Shown: positions 8,930 through 19,448 of the stretch, piece after piece | Layout: every line of letters begins with the position of its first letter | Numbering within the stretch: position 1 is the stretch's first letter | From: Asaia bogorensis | GTDB lineage: Bacteria > Pseudomonadota > Alphaproteobacteria > Acetobacterales > Acetobacteraceae | Length of the DNA stretch: 64,000 bases | Direction of reading: 5' to 3' | Assembly: GCA_943333505.2 (NCBI GenBank) | Contig: CALQTN020000007.1 | Location: 1-64,000, forward strand | Position numbers and translations under genes: made by a program | Notes under the pieces: generated by a model | What the model saw: only the letters and a program-made list of their open reading frames with translations | What the model was told of the DNA's origin: nothing | Databases searched by the model: none

Positions 8930-10966
8930 ATGACTTCCCGTAGAAAATTTCTTGGTTCGACTGCCGTTTTCGCGGCCGTCGCAATCTCGACTGACGCTTT
9001 GGCACAGGCGGTTGCAGGCAAGGGCCAGTTTGGTGGCTCCGGTCTGGTTGGCAATCTGGCCGGCCCGACCCAGGCGACGGTGATCCCAACAAGCTTTAAG
9101 GAAGCCCCGCAATTGGCCGAACTGGTCAAGGCCGGGAAATTGCCCCCCGTGGCGCAGCGCCTTCCGACTGAACCGATGGTGATCAAGCCTCTCGAAAGTG
9201 TTGGCAAATACGGTGGCACCTGGCGCCGTGCGTTCATCGGGCCGTCGGACGGCGAAAACGGCAACCGGATCATGGCGTCGGACAAATTGCTGTTCTGGGA
9301 CTTCACCGGCAGCAAGATCGTGCCGTCGGTGGCGAAATCCTTCGACATCAGCGCCGATGGTCGCACCACAACGCTTCATCTCCGCAAGGGCATGAAATGG
9401 TCCGATGGCGCAGCATTCACCGCCGATGATTTCGTGTTCTGGTTTGAAGACATTTACGGCAACAAGGACATCGTGCCGGCGCCGATTGCCGACATGTCGG
9501 CTGGTGGCAAGCCGGGCAAAGTGGTCAAGGTTGACGCTAACACGGTCCAGTTCGTCTTTGAGAACCCATACTTCCTGTTCCCATCGATGCTCGCCGGTGA
9601 CACGCTGATCGGTGGCGGCCAGTCGGTGCAGCAATCCGGCGCGCGCAGCTACGGCGCCTATGCCCCGGCGCACTACCTCAAGCAGTTCTTGCCGAAATAT
9701 TCCTCCGAAGCGGAAGTGAGCGCCAAAGCCAAGGCAGCCGGCTTCGATACCTGGGTGCGCCATCTGCACGTCAAGAAGGATTGGCAGCTCAACCCGGAAA
9801 TCCCGACCCTGGGGCCGTGGCGCACCACGCGGCCGATCAACACCCCGACCTGGGTGATGGAGCGCAATCCGTACTATTACGGCGTCGACACTGACGGCAA
9901 TCAGTTGCCCTATATCGACACCATCGTGATGACATTGGCCGAGAACATCGAGGTCGCCAATCTGCGCGCCATGGCAGGCGAATACGACTTGCAGGAACGC
10001 CACATGGATCTGGCCAAGCTGCCGGTGATCCTGGAAAACCGCGAGCGTGGCAAATACGACGTCCATCTCGACCTCGCCTATAACGGGTCTGACACGACGT
10101 TGCACGTGAACATGGATTATCGCGCCGATCCGCTGATCGGAAAACTGCTCGGCACCGCCGATTTCCGCCGTGCACTGTCGATGGGTATTGACCGCGAGCA
10201 GCTTAATGAAACCTTCTGGCTCGGTCTCGCCACCCCCGGGTCGAGCGCGCCGGCAGAGGCGATGCCCGAAAGCCCCGGCGCGGAATGGCGCAATAAATGG
10301 TCCACGCTCGATATTGCCGCCGCCAACAAGATGCTCGACGGCCTCGGCCTGAGCAAAAAGGACAGCGAAGGCTATCGCCTGCGCCCCGATAACGGTAAGC
10401 GGGTGGTGATTGAGCTGCTTGCGATCAAGGCATTCATGGATTGGCCGAAGCACGCTGAAATGATCGCGCAACATTGGCGCAAGATCGGTATCTATGGCGA
10501 CGTCAAGGAAAGCGAGCGCGGCCTTGCCTTCCAGCGCGTGCTCTCAGGCGATCACCATATGCTGGTCTGGACCAATGGTGGGACAGAATTGCTGTATCTC
10601 TATCCGTCCTGGGCGCTTCCAACCGACGTTTCCAACGGGGCCTACGGCGTCGAGTATGCCAAATGGTACGGATCAAACGGCACCCAGGGCACCAAGCCCA
10701 GCGACCCGAACATGATCAAGGCACTTGAGCTGTTCCGTGGTGCGGCTGGCCAGCAAGAAGCCGAGCGTAACAAAACCGCTCAGGAAATCTGGAAGATCAT
10801 GGTGGACCAGCAATTCCACATCGGCGTTTGTGGCCAGTCCCCGGCGCTGATGGGCGTTCGCCTCGCAAGCCGCAAGCTCGCCAACATCCCAGGCCGCGTC
10901 TGTATTGCCCAGCATTGCCGCACCCCCGGCAGCTCGCATCCGGAGAGCTGGTACTATAAAGCATGA
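8930..10966 (+). CDS. ABC transporter substrate-binding protein, peptide/nickel family
   Basis: A 678-residue family-5 solute-binding protein for a Dpp/Opp-type importer. The N-terminus MTSRRKFLGSTAVF has a twin-arginine motif and hydrophobic core ending ALA, so export by Tat is likely. The SBP_bac_5 region follows (KYGGTWRRAF, LRKGMKWSDGAAFTADDFVFWFEDI). The protein is somewhat longer than the usual 500-600 residues, as in the oligopeptide-type subgroup. The ATG has GGAGG 7 nt upstream. It overlaps the first permease gene (ATGA). The substrate cannot be read from sequence. Confidence 0.92.
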   Translation: MTSRRKFLGSTAVFAAVAISTDALAQAVAGKGQFGGSGLVGNLAGPTQATVIPTSFKEAPQLAELVKAGKLPPVAQRLPTEPMVIKPLESVGKYGGTWRRAFIGPSDGENGNRIMASDKLLFWDFTGSKIVPSVAKSFDISADGRTTTLHLRKGMKWSDGAAFTADDFVFWFEDIYGNKDIVPAPIADMSAGGKPGKVVKVDANTVQFVFENPYFLFPSMLAGDTLIGGGQSVQQSGARSYGAYAPAHYLKQFLPKYSSEAEVSAKAKAAGFDTWVRHLHVKKDWQLNPEIPTLGPWRTTRPINTPTWVMERNPYYYGVDTDGNQLPYIDTIVMTLAENIEVANLRAMAGEYDLQERHMDLAKLPVILENRERGKYDVHLDLAYNGSDTTLHVNMDYRADPLIGKLLGTADFRRALSMGIDREQLNETFWLGLATPGSSAPAEAMPESPGAEWRNKWSTLDIAAANKMLDGLGLSKKDSEGYRLRPDNGKRVVIELLAIKAFMDWPKHAEMIAQHWRKIGIYGDVKESERGLAFQRVLSGDHHMLVWTNGGTELLYLYPSWALPTDVSNGAYGVEYAKWYGSNGTQGTKPSDPNMIKALELFRGAAGQQEAERNKTAQEIWKIMVDQQFHIGVCGQSPALMGVRLASRKLANIPGRVCIAQHCRTPGSSHPESWYYKA

Positions 10967-11952
10967 TTGCATTTGTCACCCGCCGCTTGCTGCTCGGGTT
11001 GCTTACAACCTGGTTGATTTCGGTGCTGTCCTTCGCGATCATCCAGTTGCCACCCGGTGACTTCGTCGATGCCTATGTCGCGCAACTTGCCTCCTCCGGC
11101 TCGGTCGTCTCGGCCGAGGAGGCAGCATCGCTGCGCGAACTGTACGGGCTCGGCCAGCCCTTCTACGTGCAGTATGGGAAGTGGATCACCCGCGTCATTA
11201 CGGGGGATTTCGGCGAATCGATGGAATGGCGGCGTCCGGTGATCGAGGTGATCGGTGATCGTATCTGGCTGACGCTGGCGCTCAGCTTCGCCGCCCTGAT
11301 TGTGACCTGGGCACTCGCCTTGCCGATCGGGATCTATTCGGCGGTGCGGCAATATTCACTCGCGGATTATATTTTCACCTTCATCGGCTTCATCGGCATC
11401 GCGGTGCCGAACTTCCTGCTGGCGCTGGTGATCATGTATTTCGCCTTCACTATGCTGGGTGCGAGCGTTGGCGGGTTGTTCTCCGCAGAAATGACCTTGG
11501 CGCCCTGGGGTTGGGAAAAGGCGTGGGATCTGATCAAGCATTTGCCGTTGCCAGCAGTGATCCTGGCGCTGGCCGGCACCGCGCAGCTGGTGCGGATCAT
11601 GCGGGCCAATCTGCTGGACGAATTGCGCAAGCCCTACGTGGTGACGGCGCGCGCCAAGGGCCTGTCTGAAATGCGCACGGTGCTGAAATATCCGGTGCGG
11701 GCGGCGCTTAACCCGTTCGCATCCAACCTCGCCTACCAGTTTCCCCAGCTGATCTCGGGCGGCATCATCATTTCCATCGTGCTGGGCCTGCCGACTGTCG
11801 GGCCACTGCTGGTGAAGTCGCTGGTCGCCAAGGACATGTTCCTCGCCGGCACCATCGTGCTGTTGCTCGGCGTGTTGACCGTCATCGGCACTTTTATTTC
11901 AGATTTGGTGCTGATGTGGGTTGAGCCCCGCCTGCGCCACCAGTTGGATTAG
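10963..11952 (+). CDS. ABC transporter permease, DppB/OppB type
   Basis: A 329-residue inner-membrane permease with the N-terminal MIAFVTRRLLLGLLTTWLISVLSF signature of OppB/DppB proteins, LRELYGLGQPFYVQYGKWI, and about six helices. The coupling loop is VVTARAKGLSEMRTVLKYPVRAALNP (cytoplasmic EAA-type). It pairs with the next gene to form the channel of the importer. It starts in a 4-nt overlap with the binding protein gene, so tight coupling is expected. Confidence 0.93.
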   Translation: MIAFVTRRLLLGLLTTWLISVLSFAIIQLPPGDFVDAYVAQLASSGSVVSAEEAASLRELYGLGQPFYVQYGKWITRVITGDFGESMEWRRPVIEVIGDRIWLTLALSFAALIVTWALALPIGIYSAVRQYSLADYIFTFIGFIGIAVPNFLLALVIMYFAFTMLGASVGGLFSAEMTLAPWGWEKAWDLIKHLPLPAVILALAGTAQLVRIMRANLLDELRKPYVVTARAKGLSEMRTVLKYPVRAALNPFASNLAYQFPQLISGGIIISIVLGLPTVGPLLVKSLVAKDMFLAGTIVLLLGVLTVIGTFISDLVLMWVEPRLRHQLD

Positions 11953-11956
11953 CGCG

Positions 11957-13046
11957 ATGGCCTCCGACGCAGACCGCTACGCCGTCGCCAGCCAGGCGCA
12001 ACTGATCTGGTGGCGCTTCAAACGCCACCGCATGGCGATGATCAGCATGGTTGTGCTCGGCGTGTTCTATGTCCTTGCGCTGGGCGCGGATTTCCTCGCC
12101 ACGTCGGACCCGCAGGCGACCGATTCACGCACCAGCTACATCGCGCCGCAGCCGATCCATCTCTTCGACGCCGACGGCGCGTTCCGCCCCTGGGTCGCCG
12201 GCATCAAGGGCGTACGCGATATCCAGACCTTCAAACTGGTCTACACCGTCGATCCGAGCCGGCGCGTCTACATCGAGTTCTTCGGCCACGGCTACAAATA
12301 TTCCTTCCTCGGCTTCGAAACCGACCGCCATCTGATGACCCTGAAAGACGCCCAGCGCGGCGAGGGCATCTATTTGTTCGGCACCGATCTTTTGGGGCGC
12401 GATTTGTGGTCGCGGCTCGCGGTCGCAACCCGGGTCTCACTCACCATCGGCTTGGTCGGCGTCACCATCAGCCTGTTCCTTGGCGTGCTGCTCGGCGGGT
12501 TGTCTGCGGTTTACGGCGGGGTGATCGACACGATCATCCAGCGTGCAATTGAGGTAATCAGGTCCCTCCCCGCCATCCCATTATGGCTCGGCCTGTCGGC
12601 GGCGTTGCCCAATGACTGGAGCGTGACGCAGGTTTATTTTGCCATCACGATCATCATATCGCTGCTGACCTGGACGGATCTGGCCCGTGTGGTGCGCGGC
12701 AAGTTCCTGGCGTTGCGCGAAGAAGATTTTGTTCTGGCGGCAGAGTTGGCCGGTGCATCCCAGTTACGCATCGTGTTCCATCATCTGCTGCCAAGCTTTA
12801 CCAGCCACATCATCGCCGCTGTCAGCCTGGCCTTGCCGGCGATGATCATCAGCGAGACATCGTTGAGCTTCCTTGGCCTCGGGCTACGGCCACCGGCGAT
12901 ATCATGGGGAATTTTGTTGCAGGATGCCCAGAACATTCAAACCCTGGCGCTGGCGCCGTGGTTGCTGCTGTCAGCCGTGCCGGTGGTGCTGGTGATCCTG
13001 GCATTCAACTTCCTGGGCGATGGATTGCGTGACGCGGCCGATCCCT

Positions 13047-13054
<8 letters not shown>
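11957..13054 (+). CDS. ABC transporter permease, DppC/OppC type
   Basis: A 365-residue second permease. It has the OppC N-terminal helix (HRMAMISMVVLGVFYVLAL), a long periplasmic insert of about 100 residues containing FGTDLLGRDLWSRL, and the EAA-type loop EEDFVLAAELAGASQLRIVFHHLLPS. The insert between helix 1 and the GTDxxGRD motif is longer than in E. coli OppC but known in this subgroup. The ATG is 4 nt after the preceding stop, and the gene overlaps the ATPase gene by 8 nt. Confidence 0.92.
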
Positions 13055-14035
<981 letters not shown>

Positions 14036-14039
<4 letters not shown>

Positions 14040-15040
14040 GCGAAACAATCCTCGAAGTTGTCGGACTGAAGAAGCATTTCCCGATCCGGCGCGGGTTGCT
14101 GCGCAAGGTTGTCGGGCAGGTCAAAGCGGTTGACGGCGTCAGCTTCAGCATCAGGCGTGGCGAGACCCTCGCCTTGGTCGGCGAAAGCGGTTGCGGCAAA
14201 ACCACCGCGGCGCGCTGCATCCTGCGCGCCATGGCGCCGAGTGCGGGTAGCGTGAATTTCACAGTCGATGGCCAGACCTCCGACTTGGCTAAACTTGGGC
14301 GCGGTGCGTTGCAGAAATTGCGGCGCCATATCCAAATGGTGTTCCAGGACCCGTATTCGTCGCTCAATCCACGCATGGTGGTCGGCGAGATTATCGGCGA
14401 GCCGCTGCTAATTGCCGGCATGACCGATCGCGCCGAGCGTCGCGCCAGGGTCGCCGAGTTGATGGAACTGGTGCAACTCCCAGTCGCCTATTTCAACCGT
14501 TATCCGCATGCCTTCAGCGGTGGCCAACGCCAGCGGATCGGCATTGCCCGGGCGCTTGCGTTGAACCCGGCGCTGATCGTGGCTGATGAACCAGTGTCAG
14601 CGCTCGATGTGTCGGTGCAGGCGCAAATTTTGAACCTGATGTTGGACCTGCAGGACCGCCTCGGGCTGACCTATTTGTTCGTCGCTCATGATTTGTCGGT
14701 GGTCAAGCACGTCAGCGACCGGGTGGCGGTGATGTATGTCGGCCGCATCGTCGAACTTGCCGAAACTGAAACGCTCTATAACAAGCCGTTGCACCCCTAC
14801 ACGGAGGCTTTGCTGTCGGCGGCGCCGACGCCAGAGCCGGGCGTGGTCAGCAGCCGGATCGTGCTGGAACGCGAAATCGCCGATCCGGCCAATCCCCCGC
14901 CGGGCTGCGCATTCCATCCACGCTGCCGTTACGCGACCGAGGCATGTAGGACGGTCGAGCCGGCGCTGAGCGAAATCCAGCCGGGACGCTGGGTCAGTTG
15001 CCATCACGCCGCCGAACTGGACCTCGCCGGAATTAGTTGA
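14036..15040 (+). CDS. ABC transporter ATPase, DppF/OppF type
   Basis: A 334-residue second ATPase with Walker A GESGCGKT, signature [17 protein letters not shown], Walker [13 protein letters not shown] and a C-terminal HPY domain ([16 protein letters not shown]). It completes the five-gene importer that begins at 8930. The ATG overlaps the previous stop. Its end overlaps the end of the convergent protease gene by 8 nt, leaving no room for a separate terminator. Confidence 0.93.
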
Positions 15041-15770
15041 GCAGCAGCCGCAGGGTTGCACCGGTCACCGCGACGCCGCCACGTTCATTCGGATTGGCGC
15101 CCGATTGCAGTCCGACGACACGCCAGTCCCCGTTTTCATCCCGCTGCAGGATCGGCCCGCCGCTGGTCCCCTTGGTGCCGGCGCAGGAATGGCGCAGCAT
15201 CAGCGCCCCGACTTGATCGACCACCAGGCCAAGGGCGCGGCAGCCCGGATCGATCTGGAGCCGTTGGGCCCGATCCTGGCTATAACCTGCCAAGGCCAGG
15301 ATTGTTTCGGTGAGTGGCACGACCGTCGCGATCGGCAACCTCTGGCCTGCCGCGACGTCCTCGGTCAGCACCAGCACCGCCGCATCGCTTCCTCGGGTTG
15401 CGTCAGGCGCGCGCGGATCGTAGCCCGGGGCAATGCGATAGGACTGCACCAGCGTGTGATGGGCGAAGCCGCCGCTTTCATAGCGGCTGAGCAAATGGAT
15501 TGACCCGGCCGGGACAAAATGGCCAAGCCGATTGCCATACAGACAATGGGCCGCAGTCAACGCAACCCTCGGCGCGACCATGAAGCCCGTACACACCGAA
15601 ACGCCGGGCACTTGCACGCGCACCACGGCATTCCAGGGCGCCTGACTGGGATCAACCGCGATACGCGGATCGGTCGCCCCCAACCCAGGGAGCGGTTGCG
15701 CTGCCGCCAAGCTTGGCAGCAACGCAACCAGTAGTCCTAGAGCGTGATGACCGATGATAGGCGCGGTCAT
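15033..15770 (-). CDS. Trypsin-like serine protease, secreted
   Basis: About 245 residues. A hydrophobic signal-like segment ([15 protein letters not shown]) is followed by a chymotrypsin-fold protease with His75 in TAAHC, Asp129 in SDAAVLVL and Ser203 in GTSGGPI, so the triad is intact. It probably acts in the periplasm or outside the cell. The upstream start codons (GTG 15773, ATG 15770) and the first roughly ten codons lie inside a dispersed repeat, so the signal peptide's n-region is repeat-derived unless a later non-ATG start is used. It follows the binding protein gene on the same strand. Confidence 0.8.
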   Translation of the reverse strand: MTAPIIGHHALGLLVALLPSLAAAQPLPGLGATDPRIAVDPSQAPWNAVVRVQVPGVSVCTGFMVAPRVALTAAHCLYGNRLGHFVPAGSIHLLSRYESGGFAHHTLVQSYRIAPGYDPRAPDATRGSDAAVLVLTEDVAAGQRLPIATVVPLTETILALAGYSQDRAQRLQIDPGCRALGLVVDQVGALMLRHSCAGTKGTSGGPILQRDENGDWRVVGLQSGANPNERGGVAVTGATLRLLLN

Positions 15771-15841
15771 CACGCTCTAACCCTTTGTTTAGTCGCGTGA
15801 TTCAGACCTTCGGTGATTCCACCTACGGTCATCACGCTTTA
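15738..15841 (-). repeat. Dispersed L+R repeat, copy A
   Basis: A full copy in minus orientation: L module at 15780-15841 and a 42-bp palindrome R at 15738-15779 with perfect 15-base arms (TAGAGCGTGATGACC and its complement). Both outer ends carry TA. The L end supplies the TAA stop of the binding protein gene at 15839, and the R part supplies the start region of the protease gene. The base after the far TA is G, so removing the element would leave a TAG stop. Confidence 0.9.
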
Positions 15842-17050
15842 GCCAGCGCCGTTGATGACTTCGCCGAACAGTTCCCAGGTCTTGCCGGTCCATTTGGACA
15901 GCTGCATCTGCTTGATCGGGTGGTAATCGGTCGGTCCGGTATTGACCACAATCCCTGGCAGCAGGGTCGCGATCGACTGGTTCCGGATATTGGTGGCCTG
16001 GCGCATGATGTTCTCGCGTGAGAAATCCTGGCCACATTGTTGCAAGGTCTGCCACATCGTGTGCACCGACCCGTAGGCCGCAACATAGCCGCCATCGGCG
16101 GTATCGCCGTCGGGGATATACTGCTTCATGAACGCGCGCCATTCGTTCATGCCCTTGTCGTTGGCCCAGGTCGGATCGGTCGGGTCCTTAAGGTAGGACG
16201 AGGTGATGATGCCTACCGCCTTTTCCGGACCAGCCGGATTGATCACCGCACCGACCGAGGCCGATACGTTGGTCAGGAAGTGCAATGGCTTCCAGCCGAT
16301 GTCATAGATCTTGCGGATCATCTGAGCGGCGAATTTCGGCGTCGCCACCGTGATCAGCACGTCGGCGCCGGAATCCTTCAGGGTCACGGCCTGGCTGTCG
16401 ATGGTCGCGTCAGTAACCTCGTACGTCAGTTCCTTGACGACGTATTTGCTGTATTCCTTGCCGAAGCCCACCTTCAGACCAGCCGGATAATCCTTACCAA
16501 AATCGTCGTTCTGGTAAATGATCGCCACCTTGGCGCCCGGCTTATTCTTCATGATGTATTTGGCATAGATCTGCGCTTCGATCTGGTAGCTCGGCTGCCA
16601 GCCGATCAACCAGGGGAAATTCTTGTGATCGCCCCATTTATCCGCACCGGTGGCGACAAACAAAGTCGGGATTTTCTTGGCGTTGACGTATTTCTGGATC
16701 GCCGAGTTGTTCGGGGTGCCAAGCGTGTTGAACAGGCAGGCAACTTCGTCCTGTTCGACCAGACGGCGGACCTGTTCCACCGTGCGCGGCGGCGAATAGC
16801 CGTCATCGAGGCTGAGGAAATTGATCTTGCGGCCGCCGACGCCGCCGTTTTCGTTGATCATCTTGAAAAACGCGGTGTGGCTCTTGCCGATCACGCCGTA
16901 CGCCGATGCCGGGCCGGAATAGGGTATGGTATGACCGATCTTAATCTCGGTCTTGCTGACGCCAACTGTGGTTTGCGCCCAGGACTGACGCATGATCGCC
17001 GGGGTAGCAAGAATGCCAGCGGTTGCGGTCAATAACGTTCGACGTTTCAT
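15839..17050 (-). CDS. Branched-chain amino-acid-type ABC substrate-binding protein (1)
   Basis: A 403-residue LivK/Peripla_BP_6 protein. The signal MKRRTLLTATAGILATPAIM has a twin-arginine-like motif and ends SWAQ. The mature part begins VGVSKTEIKIGHTIPYSGPAS and includes the family stretch NDDFGKDYPAGLKVG. It would feed ligand to the LivHMGF complex encoded upstream on the same strand. It is a tandem paralogue of the next gene (most positions identical by eye). Its TAA stop is the outer end of repeat copy A. The substrate is not predictable. Confidence 0.9.
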   Translation of the reverse strand: MKRRTLLTATAGILATPAIMRQSWAQTTVGVSKTEIKIGHTIPYSGPASAYGVIGKSHTAFFKMINENGGVGGRKINFLSLDDGYSPPRTVEQVRRLVEQDEVACLFNTLGTPNNSAIQKYVNAKKIPTLFVATGADKWGDHKNFPWLIGWQPSYQIEAQIYAKYIMKNKPGAKVAIIYQNDDFGKDYPAGLKVGFGKEYSKYVVKELTYEVTDATIDSQAVTLKDSGADVLITVATPKFAAQMIRKIYDIGWKPLHFLTNVSASVGAVINPAGPEKAVGIITSSYLKDPTDPTWANDKGMNEWRAFMKQYIPDGDTADGGYVAAYGSVHTMWQTLQQCGQDFSRENIMRQATNIRNQSIATLLPGIVVNTGPTDYHPIKQMQLSKWTGKTWELFGEVINGAG

Positions 17051-17155
17051 TTAAATCCTCCAGTTTATGGTATCTCGGATAGTCTAGGTGGCAGGGCTGC
17101 TATGATCAACTGGCAGATCGTTCGGCCGAGGTTGCCCCCGGCCGAATATATCAGA

Positions 17156-18373
17156 CTATCCTGCGCCTTGGATAAGGTCGCCGAACAACTCCCAGGATTT
17201 CCCGGTCCAGCGCGACAACTGCATCTGCCGCATCGGATGGTAATTGGTCGGGCTGGTGTTGACCTTGATCCCCGGCAGCACGACCGGGATGTCGAGGTCC
17301 TTTATGTTCGCCGCCTGACGCATGATGTTTTCACGGGACAGATCATCCCCGCACTGCCGCAGCGTTTGCAGCATCGTCAGACACACGCCGTAGGAGTAGA
17401 CGTAGCTGCCATCAAGCACATCGCCTTCTGGCAGGTGCTGTTTCATGAACGCACGCCATTCGTTCATGCCCTTATCATTGGCCCAGAGGGCGTCAGTCGG
17501 GTCCTTGAGGTAGGACGCGGTGACGATGCCAACGCCTTTGTCGGCGCCCGCCGGGATCATCACCGTGCCGGCCGAGGCCGAAACGTTTGACAGTAAATGT
17601 GTCGGCTTCCAACCGATATCGTAGACTTTGCGGATCATCTGCGCGGCGAATTTCGGCGTCGCGACGGTGATCAGCGTGTCGGCACCACTGTCCCGCAAGC
17701 TTACCACCTGGCTGTCGATGGTGGCGTCAGTTACCTCGTAGGTCAGCGCCTTGACGATGAATTTGTCGTATTGCGCGCCCCAAGCCGCTTTCAGCCCAAG
17801 CGGATAGTCTTTGCCGAAATCGTCATTCTGATAAATCAGCGCGACCTTGGCGTTCGGCTTAGTCTTGCTGAGATAGTTGGCATAAATCTGCGCTTCGATC
17901 TGGTAGCTCGGTGCCCAACCCATCATCCAGGGGAAGTTCTTGTAGTCGCCCCATTTATCGGCACCGGTTGCGACGAACAAGGTCGGCACCTTCTTCTGGT
18001 TGACATATTTCTGGATCGCGGAATTGTTCGGTGTGCCGAGCGGGTTGAACAGGAACGCAACTTCGTCCTGTTCGACCAGACGGCGGACTTGTTCGACTGT
18101 CTTGGGCGGCGAGTAGCCGTCGTCAAGGCTGATGAAATTGATCTTGCGACCGTTCACTCCACCCTGTTCGTTGACCATTTTCCAAAACCCTGTATGGCCC
18201 TTGCCGCCTGAGCCATAGGCTGAGGCGGGGCCGCTATACGGGATGGTGTGACCGATCTTAATCTCAGTCTTGGTCACACCCACCATTGTCTGCGCCTCGG
18301 CGCGACGCAGGAGCATCGGTGTTGCCAGCACCCCGGTAGCGGCAGCGGATAGCAATGCGCGACGTTTCATCAT
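17156..18373 (-). CDS. Branched-chain amino-acid-type ABC substrate-binding protein (2)
   Basis: A 405-residue paralogue of the preceding protein with the same layout: a twin-arginine-like signal (MMKRRALLSAAATGVLATP, ending AEAQ) and a mature part starting VGVTKTEIKIGHTIPYSGPAS. It also shares VRRLVEQDEVAFLFNPLGTPNNSA and NDDFGKDYPLGLKAA. It lies between livM and binding protein 1, with about 100 nt on each side. Two binding proteins for one permease set suggest a split ligand range. Confidence 0.9.
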   Translation of the reverse strand: MMKRRALLSAAATGVLATPMLLRRAEAQTMVGVTKTEIKIGHTIPYSGPASAYGSGGKGHTGFWKMVNEQGGVNGRKINFISLDDGYSPPKTVEQVRRLVEQDEVAFLFNPLGTPNNSAIQKYVNQKKVPTLFVATGADKWGDYKNFPWMMGWAPSYQIEAQIYANYLSKTKPNAKVALIYQNDDFGKDYPLGLKAAWGAQYDKFIVKALTYEVTDATIDSQVVSLRDSGADTLITVATPKFAAQMIRKVYDIGWKPTHLLSNVSASAGTVMIPAGADKGVGIVTASYLKDPTDALWANDKGMNEWRAFMKQHLPEGDVLDGSYVYSYGVCLTMLQTLRQCGDDLSRENIMRQAANIKDLDIPVVLPGIKVNTSPTNYHPMRQMQLSRWTGKSWELFGDLIQGAG

Positions 18374-18480
18374 CGTTTCCCCTTGTTGGTTTCCAAGCCG
18401 GCGGGGCAGCTTCTGTTGGCTACCCTCGCCGTCGACACGTCACCACAAAGGCGCTGTCCAGCGGGAAGTTGAAACGCAGG

Positions 18481-19446
18481 TCAGCCCACTTTGCGGTTCC
18501 ACGGCATATACGGTGCCGCTTTCCGCACCAGGCTGGCACAGCCGCCGGGTGCAAGAAACATCAACGCGATGAGCAGTACGCCATAGACCGCGCCAGGCGC
18601 GGCCTTGGAGATTTCATCTGCGATATTGGGAATGAATTCGACGAAGATCGCGCCGAAGATCGGCCCAACGATCGACGCACCGCCCCCCACCACGAAGCCC
18701 ACGAAGAACGTCAGCGACAGCGGCACGCCGAACGCATCCGGGGCAACGAACTGCACTGCGATCGCACCCAACGAACCGGCAATACCGGTCATCAAGGCGC
18801 TGACCGCAAATGTGCGGGTTTTTAGCATGGCGATGTCGATGCCCATGGCTTCGGCCGCCAAAGGTTGATCTCGGATCGCCATCATGGCGCGCCCGATCCG
18901 GCCCTTGACCAGATTGGCCGACAGCACGAAGCAGGCGATCCCGACCGCGAGGGTAAACAGATAAACCCACTGATCGCCGGTCATTTTGATGCCGAACGGT
19001 GGGTCTGGCTTAAGGATGACAATGCCCTGCACGCCGCCGGTATAGTCCTCGAACAGGCGGTATTTGAGCAATTGCGGCACCGCGACCGCCAAGGCGAAGG
19101 TGGTCAGCGCGAGATACAGCCCGCCCAACCGCAGCGCCGGCAAACCGATCAGAAAGCCGAAGCCCGCGCAGACCGCGGCCGAAATCGGCAGGGTCGCCCA
19201 ATAGGGGATATCGAACTTGTCCATCAGGATCGCGGTCGTATAGGCACCCACGGCATAGAAAGCCCCGTGGCCGAGTGACACCTGGCCATTATAGCCGGTG
19301 ACGAGGTTCAGCCCAAGGATCGCCACCGCGTAGGTGACGACCAGGGTCAACTGGAACAGCTGATAGCCGCTGGCGAAGAAATACGGCACCACCGCCATCA
19401 GGACGCAGCAGATGATGATGCCGGTGCGGGACATTGAATTTTCCAT
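18481..19446 (-). CDS. livM: LivM-type branched-chain amino-acid ABC permease
   Basis: A 321-residue permease with LivM hallmarks: GLNLVTGYNGQVSLGHGAFYAVGAY in the first third, LPALRLGGLYLALTTFA, and the loop GRAMMAIRDQPLAAEAMGID. About 8-10 membrane helices are visible. It forms the inner-membrane channel with LivH, whose gene ends 2 nt upstream. The operon order (livG, livF, livH, livM, then binding proteins) is unusual only in having two binding proteins at its end. Confidence 0.92.
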   Translation of the reverse strand: MENSMSRTGIIICCVLMAVVPYFFASGYQLFQLTLVVTYAVAILGLNLVTGYNGQVSLGHGAFYAVGAYTTAILMDKFDIPYWATLPISAAVCAGFGFLIGLPALRLGGLYLALTTFALAVAVPQLLKYRLFEDYTGGVQGIVILKPDPPFGIKMTGDQWVYLFTLAVGIACFVLSANLVKGRIGRAMMAIRDQPLAAEAMGIDIAMLKTRTFAVSALMTGIAGSLGAIAVQFVAPDAFGVPLSLTFFVGFVVGGGASIVGPIFGAIFVEFIPNIADEISKAAPGAVYGVLLIALMFLAPGGCASLVRKAAPYMPWNRKVG

Positions 19447-19448
19447 GA

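Noticed and set aside
8795-10474. Long minus-strand open frame (559 residues)
   Set aside because: It is antisense to the ABC binding protein gene, which has a clear signal peptide, family motifs and a ribosome site. The antisense frame is His/Gly/Arg-rich as expected from GC-biased mirror coding and has no recognisable domain.
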